NCBI GenBank assembly: GCA_028583415.1
Contig: CM053265.1
Location: 38,583,597-38,647,596, forward strand
Length of the DNA stretch: 64,000 nucleotides
Direction: 5' to 3'
Origin: Protea cynaroides
Taxonomy: Eukaryota; Streptophyta; Magnoliopsida; Proteales; Proteaceae
The first letter of the stretch is position 1; each line of letters opens with the position of its first letter. This document shows, one piece after another, positions 35,105-46,328 of this stretch. The translations under genes were made by a program, and so were the position numbers. The notes under the pieces were generated by a model. The model made no database searches, was not told where the DNA came from, and worked only from the letters and a program-made list of their open reading frames with translations.

Positions 35105-35546
35105 GTATACTTTCCCAACTTTACCTGTTTTTAGGTTTTTATTTCTAGGTTTTTGCTCATTTAACTTGTATTTTTCAAATTAAACTTTTTCCAACCATAA
35201 AAATTCGATTTTTATTGGGGGCTTTTGTTGTTGGTGTCTTGAGGAACGAAAGCCCTCAAAAAATTTTGAGTTTCATCGGTTGGTTATCGAGAAACTTAAA
35301 TTTTTCTCTTTTTGCCCTAATTTGTCGAAATTTTTCGATTTCTTGAAATTTCTTCAAATTGGACCTTGTCAATTACCTTTCCCTTATGTTTAACTGTTGT
35401 GTGATATGTTGGAACTTACGTAAGTCCTCCTGCCCACTTGTATTGGTGAAAAGTGAGGCTTTTGACCAACTTACGTCGTTATAATGCCCGATTTTTAAAT
35501 TTTATCCTATTAACTCCTTGGTTTCCTTTTTCTTTCTTATCTGCAG
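35105..35546 (+). other. 5' intron of TE5 antisense gene (442 nt)
   Basis: GTATAC...TTATCTGCAG. It ends five bases before the ATG. Introns of nearly the same size precede the gene in TE1 (437 nt) and TE3 (438 nt). Confidence 0.7.
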
Positions 35547-35551
35547 ATACT

Positions 35552-36859
35552 ATGGTTCGTACCAAAGTGCCCAGAGTTCGTGATCCGCTTCGCTTCCACT
35601 CCAATGAAGCCGAGGCACAGTATGCCGATTATGCCCGTAAGAAGGTTGAAGGGGGTCGTATGGTGAACTTGGCTGAGCTAGCCTTGTTCAACGTAGAGAG
35701 AGCTTTTGGTGATATGGGGTGGCTCCCTGTCATCACATACGATGCGTGCACCCGTCCAGAGTTAGTGCGCCAGTTCTACTGTAACCTTCAGATTGTGGGA
35801 AACCACAACGATGTGGAGCTTGGTCAGGAGTTGTGCATCACTAGCTACGTCAAAGGGGTGCAGATTTCCTTTGATTATCGACAGCTGGCCGACCTGTTGG
35901 GCATTCCATATGACGGTCCTATGGTGTACTGTGCACCTGGTGAGCACGACTTTATTGAGACGTGGTTGTGGGCCGAGATTGATAGTCAGTTACTACAGCC
36001 CGATCGCTGGCAGATGAGGGCGTGCTACTTGCGTCCGGCTCCACGGGTGTTCTGTAGGATCATTCAGCATAACCTGATCCCGCAGAGTGGGCATTATGAG
36101 AGGGTGTCTCAGCTGACCCAGTTTTTGATCTACAGTATATGCACTCATCAGCCCGTCTGTCTTCCCTACATCATCATGTGGACGATGATCAGTGCTACAT
36201 TGTCCGATCATAGGGGAAATCTACCCTATGGACGCATGATTACAGTGCTACTGACCCGTCTGGGGGTGGACTTGGTTGATGAGATGATTCAGGAGAAGAC
36301 CTTCTCGTCGCCTCTAGATTGGGAGGCTATATGCAAGATGGGACTTCGAGACGCTCAGGTTAGCGATGATGAGAGGAACGCGATGGTGCGCCCTCACACT
36401 CGGGTTGAGGTGGTTGATGCTGAGGTTGCTGCCGCTGCTGCTAGAGCTCAAGTGGATCCCGTCGACGATGATGATCGTATGTATATGGACGTCGACGCGA
36501 TACCCCCGCCTTCACCCACACAGGCGGATGGAGTTGGTACTTCGCATGCGGCGGATTCTATACCTGAGACTGGTCCTTCTCATCCACCTTCTGATATGAT
36601 GGAGATATTGCGTGAGCTCAGGGATGCTCAGCGCAGATTTGATTTGAGGATGGATGAGCTGTTGGCTGCTCAACACGCATCAGACGCTCGGATGGGAGAG
36701 CTCTTAGAGGTGCAGCGTGCGACTGATCAGAGGATAGCCGGTCTCATAGCTAGTCTACAGACGACCCAGACTCAGATAGCCTGGTTGACTAGAGTCTACG
36801 CTGAGGACTACGACAGAGACCGTGAGGCACCGCCTCCTCCTTTGCCTCCAGCTTCCTGA
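35552..36859 (+). CDS. TE5 antisense accessory protein, intact (435 aa), function unknown
   Basis: This is the only unbroken protein gene of the retrotransposon nest. It is transcribed opposite to gag-pol, between primer site and gag. The ATG was chosen because it follows the conserved acceptor and aligns with the TE3 start; the open frame extends further up only through the intron. Residues about 45-290 form the 'putative plant transposon protein'-like domain (AFGDMGWLPVITYD, RQLADLLGIPYDGPMVYC, IIQHNLIPQSGHYERVSQL). Residues 300-370 are acidic and Pro-rich. Residues about 375-425 are a long heptad-like helix (repeats of MDELLAAQ, MGELLEVQ, RIAGLIASLQ), so oligomerisation is likely. No nuclease or polymerase motif is seen. 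DNA binding is a hypothesis only. Confidence 0.8.
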   Translation: MVRTKVPRVRDPLRFHSNEAEAQYADYARKKVEGGRMVNLAELALFNVERAFGDMGWLPVITYDACTRPELVRQFYCNLQIVGNHNDVELGQELCITSYVKGVQISFDYRQLADLLGIPYDGPMVYCAPGEHDFIETWLWAEIDSQLLQPDRWQMRACYLRPAPRVFCRIIQHNLIPQSGHYERVSQLTQFLIYSICTHQPVCLPYIIMWTMISATLSDHRGNLPYGRMITVLLTRLGVDLVDEMIQEKTFSSPLDWEAICKMGLRDAQVSDDERNAMVRPHTRVEVVDAEVAAAAARAQVDPVDDDDRMYMDVDAIPPPSPTQADGVGTSHAADSIPETGPSHPPSDMMEILRELRDAQRRFDLRMDELLAAQHASDARMGELLEVQRATDQRIAGLIASLQTTQTQIAWLTRVYAEDYDRDREAPPPPLPPAS

Positions 36860-37125
36860 TTGTACTTTTATTTTTCTTTCTTGTACTACAGAGTAACGGT
36901 CCGGGTTGTGGACTGTACTCTGCTTTAGTTATGTATATACGTTTTGTTTTCTCACTCATTGTATGTAACTTGTTTTTCCTTTAATAGATGCATTATTCTC
37001 TTTTTAAATTTGGTCTCAATCATCACTTGTGCTTACAGTGTGTTGGTATTAAAGCTTTTAATTTATCCTATCTCAGTTCACAATGGTCTTGAATGTGTGT
37101 CAGTTCGACTGGCAAGGCCTGAGAT
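36860..37125. other. TE5 leader between antisense gene and primer site
   Basis: No gene is seen. It probably includes the antisense gene's 3' UTR (it begins TTGTACTTTTATTTTTC). Confidence 0.5.
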
Positions 37126-37137
37126 GCTCTGATACCA
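37126..37137 (-). other. TE5 primer-binding site, initiator Met-tRNA
   Basis: The minus strand reads TGGTATCAGAGC, three bases inside the 5' LTR. Confidence 0.92.
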
Positions 37138-37140
37138 AGT

Positions 37141-39460
37141 TGTCACATCCCAATTCTGCACTGTTCAGAATGGTGTGATGAACCGCTAAATAACCAACGG
37201 TTCAACCAGGATCTCAAATAGGCTATCCCCGTTTTATCCAAACTTTCACTCATCCATAATCATAATCAGAGTAATACACAATAGCGGAAAATCTATAATA
37301 AAATGAACTGAGCAAGTAAGGTGATATCATTAATTTAATAGCAAATTATTCTGTTCTCAACTGAGACATAAATAATTAAGTACCAAATACATGTCTTATA
37401 AATCCAATAAAGAAACCTATAAAAATATCTAGTCAAATACACACGAGTTGCACTCGCAAGAGGAGTCGTGTGTATCATCTTCAACTCTAGCTTCCATTGT
37501 TGCTACCGTCCCGTACGTAGAAGCATTCATATAGTCTTCAACTGTGTAACTTGCATCATCAACTAAAAATATTCGACGTCGAGGGGTGAGCACACAACAC
37601 GGCTCAGTGAGTAGCCAAAACGATGCAACATTACATATGCATGCAAAAAGTCAATTTATATCTTTGGTCTGGTTTAAAGTTTGTAGTATGCTATAGAAAG
37701 GTTGAGGTAGCCAAAGGTCGCGTTTATTGACTCCGCCTCTATACACGAGTGTGTGACGTTACCCGAAGATCACGTTTATCGTCAACTCACATGCACCCAA
37801 CCATGAACAATATATAACAAAGGTTACGTTTATTGCTATATAGTATCATACCAACACGTAAGCCCCTGTTGGCGAGGGCTGCAAACTGGGCTCGCAACTA
37901 ACCAATCCTAATGCCAAACAGTGTATCCAAGGCCTCACTGCAGCATCCCTCAGAATGTCTATAGAGATAGAGCTAAGGTCCCCCGGTAGAGTCAGAGACT
38001 ACAAGGACCGAGACCACCTCCCCTGATACTCTACGACATAATAGTTCTGCTAAAGTAATGGCGATACGACGATGCCAATGCACAAGACTTGAGTTAGAGA
38101 TAGAGCTAAAGTGTTGAGACCCGCCAAAGGTTAACGTTTATTGACGTTCTCATCACACCTCCCCTGATACTCGCTCGCATCAAGCACATCAACCACACAC
38201 ATATAAGCACATGCCTATTCCTATCATCATCATCATCATCATGTTATAAACAACAAAGTAAATATGCATGAACAAGTAATAGAAATATTGGATGGCATGC
38301 TGTATGCACATTACAAACATATTCGCATAGAATCAAACATAGCATAGGACTCAAGAAATAGAAAACAGTTTATTATTAACCAATTTAGTTTGGGGTTAAG
38401 GTTCCTCACCTTAGCTTGCTAATAGATATTTTTCAAGCTTTAGAATCACCTCTACAGTGTTGTTTTAATGCTAGCAAACCTAACAAAGTCGATAGAATTT
38501 AATTAGAATTAATTTTTAATTTAAAAACCATCTTCGTTAACCGAGGGTCGATCGGAGGGTCGATGCTCGGAATGCATAGGGTCGATGGGTCTATCGACCA
38601 CGTCCCTCTGTCCCGAACTTCCCGAATGCCGAGGGTCGATGGTCAGGGTGCATAGGGTCGATGGGTCTATCGACCCTGTGTGCGACCCTCTGTGCAATCA
38701 GGTCCAATTTCCAGTTTTTAATTCATTCTTCATGTTTGGGGTCCTATGGCTTGCTTCCACATTCCATTAAACATTCATTCCATGGTCTGAAACCATGATT
38801 CATCCTCCTAGATGGCTTTCATGCATTATCCTAGGTTTTCCATAACAACCTAACCATGGATGGATGGTTTGGGTTTCTCCGAAATCCTACACTCAACCAT
38901 ATCTAACCTAAGGTTTGTAGAAACTCATGGAATTAGTATCCTTACCTGAGAAGATTACTTTTCTCTGAAAATTCTTCTTCTTTTTGTTAAGTCTTCTTCC
39001 TTGCCTCTCTTCTTCCTCTTTTCCTTCTTCTCTCTTTCTCTCAATTCAATTAGGGTTGTGAAAGGAGTGAAAGTGGCTTAGGGACGTCCTTTAAATAGCG
39101 TAGGAATGTCCTATAATAGTCCCATTGAGATTTGGAAAGAATCCCAATCGAAAATTAGGAAATTTCCTAATTTCAGACTCGGCAGTAAGTGAGGGTCGAT
39201 TAGAGGGTCGATGATCCCGTCGACCCTGTGGTCTGACACTGTCCGACCCTCTATCCATTTTACAGGGTCTGAGTTTCTAATTTGAGAGGGTCGATCCTGT
39301 TTAGCTGGGTATGCGACCCTTGCCCTATTTTAAGTGTTTTTGGGTTGATTTGATACCTGGGATCTCGCTCTCCTTCACGCCCTTGGTCCATTGACTCGAC
39401 CATGATGGGTAAACCTAGTTCAAGGTGGTAAGACCGGGTTAATTTGACACGGGTCTTACA
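37141..39460 (-). repeat. TE5 5' LTR (2320 bp)
   Basis: It pairs with 22281-24598 and is nearly identical by eye. On the minus strand it starts TGTAAGACCC and ends GGATGTGACA. Arrays of GGGTCGAT lie in U3 (39188-39320) and intron 1 (38540-38693). An ATC trinucleotide run occurs near 38225. Confidence 0.92.
37429..37562 (-). CDS. TE5 5' LTR exon 3, Cys-rich frame
   Basis: 134 nt, intact, like the 3' LTR copy, with DDASYTVEDYM near the start and HDSSCECNSCVFD at the end. Confidence 0.45.
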
Positions 39461-39465
39461 ATGCC

Positions 39466-40283
39466 TTAGCTCTATCTCTATGCCGTAGACGGCTGTGCTG
39501 GGATAGAGCATACATTGATGACATATAGGATTGGTTAGTTGTGAGCCCAGTTTGCGAGCCCTGGCCAGTATGGGCTTAGGTACTGGTATGGGTAGAGCAT
39601 CAGGGGAGGTACGGGGGTATCTTAGCTCTATCTCTATTCCACGATGGCTGCATGTGGGCCAATGGGGGTGTGATCCATGAGGTGCCACACACTCGTGTAT
39701 AGAGGTGCGGGGGCCACCAAACCTTTCTATAGCACATTGCAAACTTAAAACCAGACCACAGCATAAAATGATTGCTTATTATTGCATAATATTGTGAAAC
39801 TGTCTGATTGTCTTACTGAGCTAAGCTGTGAGCTCACCCTTTGTATATATACATGTTTTTAGATGTTAATGCAGGTTACACTGTGGATGACTACATGAAC
39901 GCTCCGGCTTATGGTGGTGTTGCTGCGTTGGATGTACAAGCAGGAGAGGGCGAGCATGACGCTTCATGTGAGTGCCCTTTCTGCGTGTACCTTTTATTGG
40001 TTTTATTTATTTATTTTAGTTATTTTTTATTGACTTTTAAAGAGATGTAAGGATATCACATTATATGTTTGAATTTGAATAATTGGATATTTTATTTAAA
40101 TTTATCAATAGATTCTCAGTTCATTTATTTAAAGACTTCCGCTGTATTATTTATATTCTGATTGTGGTTATGTGTAATGGTTTGTATGAGTGGATACGGC
40201 CTATTCGAGATCCTAGTGTGAACCATTGGTTCAATGACGGTTCACTCACACCATTCTGGTTGGATCGGAATTGGGGTGTGACA
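39466..40283 (+). repeat. TE3 3' LTR, second piece
   Basis: It continues the LTR interrupted at 22280 by TE5 (GAATGCC|TTAGCTC, as in the TE3 5' LTR near 9226) and ends GTGTGACA directly before CCAAG. Confidence 0.9.
39863..40050 (+). CDS. TE3 3' LTR exon 3, Cys-rich frame (end extended)
   Basis: DVNAGYTVDDYM ... HDASCECPFCVYL, then an extra T shifts the stop and extends the frame to 40050. See the TE1 copy. Confidence 0.4.
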
Positions 40284-40288
40284 CCAAG
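40284..40288 (+). repeat. TE3 target-site duplication, right copy (CCAAG)
   Basis: It repeats 7690-7694. TE2 resumes at 40289 with the third base of an Arg codon. Confidence 0.9.
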
Positions 40289-43200
40289 GATGGATGATCT
40301 AGATGTGGTACGAGAGTTTCCAGATGTGTTTCCAGAGGATCTCCTAGGTCTACCTCCAGACAGGGCTATAGAGTTCGTGATAGACCTAATGTCGGGGTCG
40401 GCACCAGTGTCTAAAGCACCGTACATGATTGCCCCTACAGAATTAAAGGAGTTGAAGACCCAATTACAAGAATTGCTAGATAAGGGTTTCATATGACCAA
40501 GCATATCACCATGGGGAGCACCTGTATTGTTCGTCAAGAAGAAGGACGGTAGTGTACGGCTATGTATCGACTACCGAGAGCTGAACAAGTTAACCATCAA
40601 GAATCGATATCCTTTGTCTAGGATCGATGATCTGTTCGATCAGTTACATGGTGCAAAGGTTTTCTCGAAGATTGATCTCAGATCAGGGTATCACCAATTG
40701 AAGATCAAGGCCAGAGATATTCCAAAGACTGCCTTCAGGACAAGGTATGGGCATTATGAGTTTCTAGTTATGTCGTTCGATTTGACCAATGCCCCAGCGT
40801 CGTTCATGGAACTGATGAACCGGGTGTTTCATGACATGTTGGACACTTCGGTCATCGTATTCATCGATGACATATTGGTCTACTCAAAGGACAGGGAGGC
40901 TCATACAACACATTTGAGAGCAACCCTACAACGGCTGAGAAGGGAGAAGCTTTATGCCAAGTTCAAGAAGTGTGAACTTTGGCTGAAGGAGGTGGCTTTC
41001 TTGGGCCACGTAGTATCTGAAGATGGTATCAAGGTGGATCCAAGTAAGATAGCTGCTATAGTAGGATGGGAAGCACCAAAATTAGTTACGGATATTCGTA
41101 GTTTCCTTCGATTGGCTGGTTACTATAGAAGATTCGTGGAAGACTACTCAAGGATCGCCGTTCCACTTACCCGACTAACCAAGAAGAGAGAGAAGTTTAT
41201 ATGGTCAGATGAGTGTGAGAAATGCTTTCAGACTTTGAAGTCAAGACTAGTCTCTGCACCTATCTTGACCATCCCAGCACCAGGCATATTGTTTACCCTA
41301 TATACGAATGCTTCAGGGTTGGGTCTTGGATGTGTATTGATGCAAGGAGAACAGATGATTGCCTACGCATCAAGACAGTTGAAAGAGCATGAGAAGAATT
41401 ATCCTACACATGACTTGGAGTTAGCAGCGGTAATACATGCAATCAAGACTTGGAGACACTACCTCTACGGTGAAAAGTTCCAGATTAAGTCAGATCACAA
41501 GAGCTTAACCTATCTTTTCACTCAAAAGGACCTGAATATGAGACAGAGGAAATGGCTGAAGTTATTAAAAGATTATGATTGTGACATCCAGTACCATCCG
41601 GGTAAGCCAAATGTTGTGGCTGATGCCTTAAGCAGAAAGTGGGCATTGAAACCTGAGGCAGGACCAAGTACAAATGTTGCATTATGTGCTGCAGTCTCGA
41701 GCTCAACAGAGAATGATGAAGAGTATATAATAGTGACTACAAGAGATCCAGTGGAACATGGCTTAATTCATAAGTTCACATTGATGTTCGCAGCCTTGAA
41801 GATCTCATCGAATCTCATAGATGAGGTCAAAGTAGCAATCCTACAGGATCCACACTTCAAGACTGTACAAGAAGATCTAGAGAAGGGTAACAGCAATCCT
41901 AACTTTACCTTGGATTCAGACAAGGTACTCAGGTATCGTGGACGATTATGTATACCTGAGAGTGAGAACTTAAATATCAAAGACCGATTTATAACAGAAG
42001 CTCATTACACTCCATATTCGGTACATCCAGGAAGCACCAAAATGTACCATGATTTAAGAAGGTTATATTGGTGGAGGGGTATGAAAGCAGATATAGCTCG
42101 TTTCGTATTTCAATGTCTGAATTGACAGCAAGTTAAAGCACAAAGGCAGAGACCCGCAAGTTTACTACAACCATTATCGGAAGCTGCATGGAAGTGGGGT
42201 TGTATCACAATGGATTTCGTCACTGGCCTACCCTTAACACCAAGGTCGGTGGATGCAGTTTGGGTTATAGTCGATCGACTTACCAAGACAGCTCGATTCA
42301 TTGCGGTCAAACCTCAGTATACCATGGAGAAGCTGGCCAAGTTATATGTAGATAATATAGTCAGACTTCATGGTGTCCCAGAGAGTATAGTATCCGACAG
42401 AGATCCCCGTCTTACATCAAAGTTCTGGGAAGGGTTACAGAAAGCTATGGGAACAAAGTTGAAGTTTAGTACAGCTTTTCACCCTCAGACGGACGGGCAG
42501 TCAGAACGAACTATTCAAATTTTAGAAGATATGCTCTAAGCTTTTGCCCTAGATTTCAAAGGAGCTTGGGACGAGAAGCTATCGCTCATCGAGTTTGCTT
42601 ATAATAATAGCTACCAGGCTATAATTCAGATGGCTCCATATGAGGCACTCTATGGGAATAAATGTTGTACACCTCTGTTATGGAATGAGGTGGGAGAAAG
42701 AAGAATTGTAGTACCGGAGTTAGTTGAAGAAACTTGTCGAGTGATTGATCAGATCAAGGAAAGAGTGAAGACAGCTCAAGTTCGACAGAAGCACTATGCG
42801 GATAACCGACGTCGAGATCTGGAGTTTGCAGTGGGTGACAAGGTATTCCTGAAGATATCACCGGTGCGAGGTCTGAAACGGTTTGGTAAGAAGGGGAAGC
42901 TATGCCCCAGGTTTGTGGGACCATAAGAGATATTGACCAGACGTGGTAATGTGGCATATCAACTGGCTCTACCACCATCTATGTCAAGCGTTCATGATGT
43001 GTTCCATGTATCATTATTGAAGAAGTATGTCAGAGATCCATCGCACATCTTGACAGCAGACCCCCCAGACTTGACAAAGGACTTAACATTTGAAGTGGTA
43101 CATGTGATGCTCTCAAGCTGAAAGGTACAACAACTTCGAAGCAAGGATATCCATTATGTGAAAGTGCATTGGAAAAGCCAAGATGTCGAAGAAATTACTT

Positions 43201-43289
43201 GGGAAGAAGAGAACGCAATGAGAAACGAATACCCTAACCTTTTCGACGATCAAGGTACGTTCAAATTTCGAGGCCAAAATTTCTTTTAA
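40289..43289 (+). pseudogene. TE2 pol (RT, RNaseH, integrase, chromodomain), five stops
   Basis: It continues the protease frame of 7220-7694. RT (YRELNKLTIKNRYPL, FIDDILVYSKD), RNaseH (LYTNASG; Asn replaces the first catalytic Asp of LYTDASG), integrase (FQCLN then stop; DDE part SDRDPRLTSKFW, HPQTDGQSERT), GPY region and chromodomain (DIHYVKVHWKSQDVEEITW) ending GQNFF-TAA at 43287-43289. Stops: 40494-40496 (CGA-to-TGA), 42123-42125, 42537-42539, 42924-42926, 43119-43121. There is no frameshift over 3 kb, so decay is by point changes. The chromodomain assigns the lineage to chromoviruses, Tekay/Del type. Confidence 0.9.
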
Positions 43290-43355
43290 GGGTGGGGGAG
43301 TTGTAAGACCTACATGCAAATTTCGGGGACGAAATTTCTTTTAAGGGTAGGGGAG
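43288..43355 (+). other. TE2 polypurine tract, duplicated with a piece of LTR end
   Basis: The first tract AAGGGTGGGGGAG (43288-43300) is followed by TTGTAAGACC, i.e. the first LTR bases, then about 35 bp of pre-tract sequence and a second tract AAGGGTAGGGGAG (43343-43355) that abuts the real LTR. The unit is about 55 bp. Confidence 0.75.
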
Positions 43356-43356
43356 T

Positions 43357-45643
43357 TGTAAGACCCGCACTCCATGAACCCGATCTAAACCTTGATTTCA
43401 TGTCGTAACAGGTCTTCCAATCATCACTGGGCTAGACGGGACGAGCGAATGACAATCAGGTACGAAATCAGACCAAACAGACCAACTTAAGTGTGGAATT
43501 TATTCATACCGGTCGATGGTACCGGTCTATGGTACTGGTCGACCGGTATGGTCTGCACAGCAGACTACCAAGATCCGAAATTGGATCTCTGCGGGTTTCC
43601 TAATTCCGAATCCTAAGACTTTCCTAATCCTAAGAGGCTTCCTAAACCTAATTCCTAGCCTATTTAAACCCCTTTAAACCTCCTAGAATCCCTTCCATTA
43701 ATCCTCACAAACCCTAGAGAGGAGAAGGAGCTAGGAAGAAGAAGAAGAGCCGCCGTTGCCGTTTGACGACGCACACCTTACGCCGATCAACGGTAAGTGT
43801 TTATACCCTCCCTCTCACATTATGACTCTAGGATGGTTGGGTTGCTTGGATCAATACCATGCAAAGCAGGTATTGACCTAAACCCTACTTTGGTGTCAAA
43901 CCCTAATTTAGTCGTTAAACCCTAGATTCGAGTTCTAGGATGAATATCATCAAAACTAAACCTGAATGGAGTTGGAAACAACCCTAACTCAAAGCTCAGA
44001 CTTAGAATGGGTAGGAGAAACCTTGGAATCAATAGGGGGTAACTGACGGAAGTCGAAGATCGGACGTATAGTCTTCTAGAGACATACCGGTCGACTATAC
44101 CGATTGCACCCTGTGAGACCGGTATGTTGCGACCGGTACCTTTCGGGGGCTGGTCCGTGGGGACCGGCTGACCATACCAATCGCAGGTTTTCCCCACAGT
44201 GCTGCACCTGGTACATGTAACCGGTCAGCTCTGTGAGTGTAATCTTTGTAACATCGTTGGTTTCCAACCAAAGTAAACCCTAAGAAACTATTCTAATTGA
44301 ACCCTAATATCATGTAGGACTTTGTGATAGCACGTTTGGGTCTTGCGACGTGGAGCAAGCTATCAAACGAGCGTCAGGTAAGGGAATATGAACTAAACCC
44401 TAATAATTAATGGACAGTAAACTGTTGCTAATAACCCTGAATCTTTGGTATTATGTTTGTGCATTCTCACATGTCATCTATTATTTCCAGTTATTATATT
44501 TGTTCATGCATATTCCATATGCTAGGATGTGATTGTTAGGCATGTGATTGTTTACGTTAGTGTGTGGAATGGGAAGGGCCTGGGGTCTGGGATCATTCTT
44601 CACACTAGCATCTTTTTATAGTTCTGTCTTAGCATGCTTGGTGCGGGTAGGGCATCAGGGGGAGGTCGTGGCACTGTAGTCTCCGGCCTGGCCACCACGC
44701 TCTAGCTCTATCTCTATGCCATAGGGAGTTATGTTGGGATAGAGTCTACTTGCGTATTGTTCTGTCTTAGTATGCTTGGTGCGGGTAGGGCATCAGGGGG
44801 AGGTCGTGGCACTGTGGTCTCCGGCCTGGCCACCACGCTCTAGCTCTATCTCTATGCCGTAGGGAGCTGTACTGGGATAGAGCCTACAGTAATGACATAT
44901 AGGATTGGTTAGTTGCGAGCCCAGTTTGCAAGCCCTAGCCAGTAGGGGCTTATGTATTGGTATGGGTAGAGCATCAGGGGAGGTAGTGGATGCCTTAGCT
45001 CTATCTCTATTCCATGATGGGTGCATGTGGGTCAGCAGCAGTGTGATCTACTGTGCGATGCTACACACTCGTGTATAGAGGTGCGGTGGCCGCCAATCCT
45101 TTCTATGGCACATTGCAAACTTAAACCAGACCACAACATAAAATGATTGTTACTCATGCATATAATATTGATTCACTGTCTGATTGTCTTACTGAGCTAA
45201 GTTGTGAGCTCACCCTTTGTATATACACTATTTTTAGATGTTGATGCAGGTTACACGGTTGAAAATTATATGAACGCTTCGGCGTATGGAGGTGTTGCTG
45301 CTCTGGATGTGCAAGCAGGAGAGGACGAGCATGACGCTTCATGCGAGTGCCCTTTCTGCGTGTACCTTTGATTTTATTTTATTTGTTTCAGTTATTTTTA
45401 AAGTGATGTAAAGATATTTAATTACGTTTGGAATTTGGATAATTGAATACTTATTTAAATTTATCACTAGAATACTCAGTTCATTTACTTAAAGACTTCT
45501 GCTGTATTTATTATATTCTGATTGTGGTTATGTGCAATGGTTTGTATGAGTGGACACGGTCTTATAGAGATCCTGGAGTGAACCGTTGGTTCAGTGACGG
45601 TTCACTCACACCATTCTGGTTGGTCTAGAATTGGGGTATGACA
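43357..45643 (+). repeat. TE2 3' LTR (2287 bp)
   Basis: TGTAAGACCC...GGTATGACA. TATA-like TATTTAAA at 43661-43668. Donor CAACG|GTAAGTG near 43793; exon 2 is 44318-44377 (60 nt); exon 3 starts at 45238. Arrays in U3 (43506-43552) and intron 1 (44088-44228). A local duplication with GGTGCGGGTAGGGCATCAGG occurs near 44640 and 44780. The following ATCCG (45644-45648) should be its target duplication; the partner would be outside the window. Confidence 0.9.
45238..45371 (+). CDS. TE2 3' LTR exon 3, Cys-rich frame
   Basis: 134 nt, intact: DVDAGYTVENYMNAS ... HDASCECPFCVYL then TGA. Exon 2 (44318-44377) joins in frame (LCDSTFGSCDVEQAIKRAS). Confidence 0.45.
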
Positions 45644-45807
45644 ATCCGTCTTATTTAATTCTTGCAACGTGTTGTGAACTAATTTATTGTTTTCCCTACG
45701 CACTATTGTTGGTTTGTACGTGTCCTTTAACTTATCCTATGCATCTGTCACCAACACATGGAAACACGTGTGCAGGAGAAATTTATAGGTAGAGTCAAAG
45801 TAGTTGG

Positions 45808-45819
45808 GCTCTAATACCA
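45808..45819 (-). other. TE7 primer-binding site (one mismatch)
   Basis: The minus strand reads TGGTATTAGAGC, one change from the initiator Met-tRNA site, a few bases from the LTR border. Confidence 0.75.
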
Positions 45820-46197
45820 GTATTGTCACAGTCCATTCTGAGAATCGGGCGTGATATCTGGGTCACTCGCGAGACAACCCGAATATTCTCAGCAATCGAT
45901 AACCACAGTGATCTACCATACAAACCCCACAGTCTATATTAGCAATAACCATAACAATAAAGAGATCAAGTAATAATAACGGAAGCATTTATACATGATA
46001 GATGCAACTGAATTGATATCATAACCATAAATAAGTTTGTTTTGAATTACATATCACTGTTCCACAAAAAAGTACTATCCTTTATACACATAGCCAAATT
46101 AAAAAAAAAATCTATAATCAGTGCCTTGATAGATCTCATCGTCTATTAACAAAAGAATCAGAATGGGAGAGGAAGAAAGAGCAAGGGGAGGGCTACG

Positions 46198-46328
46198 TCA
46201 TGTGTAGATACAATTGCTGCAAGTGCAACTCTCACCATGCTCTCCACCGATATCCTCGGTGCCAACGGCGTCACTCGCTAACGGTGACTCCATAAAATCA
46301 GCTATAGAGTAATCATCTGCAACCGAAT
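46198..46328 (-). CDS. TE7 LTR exon 3, diverged Cys-rich frame
   Basis: 131 nt, in the same phase as the other copies (134 minus one codon): VADDYSIADFMESP ... EHGESCTCSNCIYT then TGA. It keeps the H-x2-SC-x-C-x2-C-[VI]-Y signature although the surrounding LTR is unrelated by eye. Confidence 0.5.
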
